Shown in pieces: positions 63,163-64,000 of a DNA stretch of 64,000 bases. The notes under the pieces were generated by a model, which was not told where the DNA came from, did not search any database, and saw only the letters and a list, made by a program, of their open reading frames with translations. The stretch is from the NCBI RefSeq assembly GCF_013408415.1, contig NZ_JACCAA010000001.1:1984001-2048000 (forward strand), given 5' to 3'. Every line of letters starts with the position of its first letter. The stretch's first letter is position 1. The translations under genes were made by a program, and so were the position numbers. Source of the stretch: Nocardioides daedukensis. GTDB taxonomy: Bacteria; Actinomycetota; Actinomycetes; Propionibacteriales; Nocardioidaceae.

Positions 63163-63238
63163 GGGCCCAGCCTGCCATGCGACGCCTGGTGCGGTCGCGG
63201 GGTGTCGTCCCCTGCGCGACACTCGGCAGACCGCCCAG

Positions 63239-63254
63239 GCGTTGGAACCAACGC
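63239..63254. promoter_or_regulatory. 16-bp palindrome upstream of the DUF3151 gene
   Basis: GCGTTGG-AA-CCAACGC: arms of 7 bp with a 2-nt centre, too tight for a hairpin and so more like an operator. A TAGCGT hexamer on the minus strand (63251-63256) overlaps its edge and could be the -10 box. Confidence 0.3.
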
Positions 63255-63388
63255 TAGTCAGCGCTGGTGGCGATTTTTGCCGTTCGGGCGGAGTCCGAAC
63301 AACTCCGAACAGCCCGTCACGCTCAGTCCGGACGGATTTCTCGCCCAGTTCTCGCCCGGGTCCGGGCCGGTCTTCGCTCAGTCCTGGC

Positions 63389-63706
63389 TCAGTCCTGCGT
63401 CGGGCCGCCCCCGGAGGCGAGGCGCTGGAGCTCGAGGACGTGCCCGGCGAAGGCGTCACGTCCCGCCTTCGTCAGGCGCGCCCAGGTCCTCACCCTGCCC
63501 TCGCCGGTGGGCTTGGTGATCGTCACGTAGCCCGCGTCGGCCAGCACCTTGAGGTGCTTGCTCGCCACCGAGTCAGCGACCCGCAGCGAGTCCCGGATGG
63601 TTGCGAACTCGGCTCGGTCTACCGTGTTCAGCAGTGCGCAGATCTGGAGGCGGTTGGGGGCGTGGATCAGTTCGTCGAACCTGGGTCCGGGGGGCGTCTC
63701 AGTCAT
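63389..63706 (-). CDS. Winged-helix transcriptional regulator (ArsR/MarR-like)
   Basis: A 105-residue winged-helix protein of the kind with HTH at about 18-75: FDELIHAPNRLQICALLNTVDRAEFATIRDSLRVADSVASKHLKVLADAGYVTITK, then the wing and C-terminal dimer helix (RLTKAGRDAFAGHVLELQRLA). No Cys metal site. Such genes are typically paired with a membrane-protein gene, as here: its ATG lies 8 nt inside the 3' end of the upstream membrane protein, in a 15-bp repeat. It probably regulates its own operon. Confidence 0.88.
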   Translation of the reverse strand: MTETPPGPRFDELIHAPNRLQICALLNTVDRAEFATIRDSLRVADSVASKHLKVLADAGYVTITKPTGEGRVRTWARLTKAGRDAFAGHVLELQRLASGGGPTQD

Positions 63707-64000
63707 GGGTGCCCGCGCCTGGGGTGCCCGCTCCTGGGGTGCCCGCTCCTGGGGTGCCCGCCCGGAGGTCGGCACGCAGGGCAGCGTCGTAGCCCCGGCC
63801 GATGACCACCGTGAAGCAGAAGATGACGAGCGCGGTACCGAAGACCCAAGGATCGCCAGGCTGGGTGATCAGGAGCCAGAGCAGCGGGGCGACCAGGCCG
63901 ACCATCATCACCACCATCATCGCCTTGCTTCGACGGCCCAGGGGCTTGGTCACGGCGATGCCGGTGCGATGCGCATAGTAGGTCGTCAGGCCGAGGCTGC
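63699..64000 (-). CDS. Membrane protein, partial (N-terminus beyond window)
   Basis: The open frame continues past the right edge, so the N-terminus is missing. The visible ~100 residues (GLTTYYAHRTGIAVTKPLGRR, then two membrane helices, MMVVMMVGLVAPLLWLLI and VFGTALVIFCFTVVIG) end in a tail of G-A-G-T-P repeats. I do not recognise the family; four-helix proteins beside winged-helix regulators like the next gene are common in actinobacteria. The stop overlaps the regulator's start by 8 nt. An internal GTG at 63953 is unlikely to be the start because the sequence upstream remains coding-like. Confidence 0.65.
   Translation of the reverse strand, partial: SLGLTTYYAHRTGIAVTKPLGRRSKAMMVVMMVGLVAPLLWLLITQPGDPWVFGTALVIFCFTVVIGRGYDAALRADLRAGTPGAGTPGAGTPGAGTHD
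63707..63765. repeat. 15-bp tandem repeat (GGGGTGCCCGCTCCT)
   Basis: About four units, the middle two identical, encoding G-A-G-T-P repeats at the C-terminus of the membrane protein. The array runs up to the base before the regulator's ATG, where a ribosome site would normally lie. Confidence 0.75.

Overview
The window is 64 kb of very GC-rich actinobacterial DNA. The main signs are an ESX/type VII secretion locus, a SigK/RskA lipid locus, many genes that appear to be transcribed without a leader, ATGA and GTGA stop/start overlaps, a class I lysyl-tRNA synthetase and a KstR-type operator. A soil or marine Nocardioidaceae-like actinobacterium is my best guess, by inference only. Almost everything looks like chromosomal backbone. 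I see no prophage, transposase or CRISPR array.

Layout. 1-6.1 kb: ESX locus, with two WXG100 proteins and EccD on the minus strand and a three-ATPase EccC on the plus strand. 6.2-12.5 kb: HerA-like ATPase, LytR_C pair, cation/proton antiporter, and a KstD-like flavoprotein behind a KstR box. 12.5-16.6 kb: aminotransferase, then a three-gene overlapping operon (WXG100-like, EspG-like, and an alpha/beta-hydrolase fold whose nucleophile is Ala). 16.7-24.3 kb: MoxR/VWA pair, two secreted hydrolases, and HelR behind a rifamycin-associated element. 24.4-27.9 kb: a lower-GC patch beside tRNA-Ser(CGA) with HipBA, a secreted metalloprotease whose signal peptide is broken at a G6 tract, and a lipoprotein. 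27.9-40.1 kb: housekeeping genes (tadA, upp), a second HelD-like motor, rhomboid protease, collagen-like protein, AI-2E-type permease, and a sortase with its neighbouring surface protein.

40.1-49.1 kb: a SigK-type locus. A membrane sulfite-oxidase-like enzyme and a fasciclin lipoprotein have ECF-type promoter elements. They are followed by sigK, rskA, a fused FAD amine oxidase-DUF1365 protein, two cyclopropane-synthase-like methyltransferases and a DUF1295 protein, all overlapping by 1-4 nt from sigK onward. This gathers into one operon the functions of the Mycobacterium tuberculosis Rv0444c-Rv0449c region.

49.1-64 kb: MalY-type aminotransferase, purD, then an unusual signalling trio. The trio is a membrane-anchored ectodomain protein, a pseudokinase carrying the same ectodomain, and an intact Ser/Thr kinase whose outside part is an FG-GAP-like repeat domain. 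After it come purA, a lipid kinase, an acyl-CoA synthetase, class I LysRS and small regulators. The most promising candidates for undescribed biology are the kinase/pseudokinase trio, the dead-hydrolase type VII-like operon, and an 82-bp composite palindromic repeat present in two inverted copies at 12.4 and 31.3 kb.
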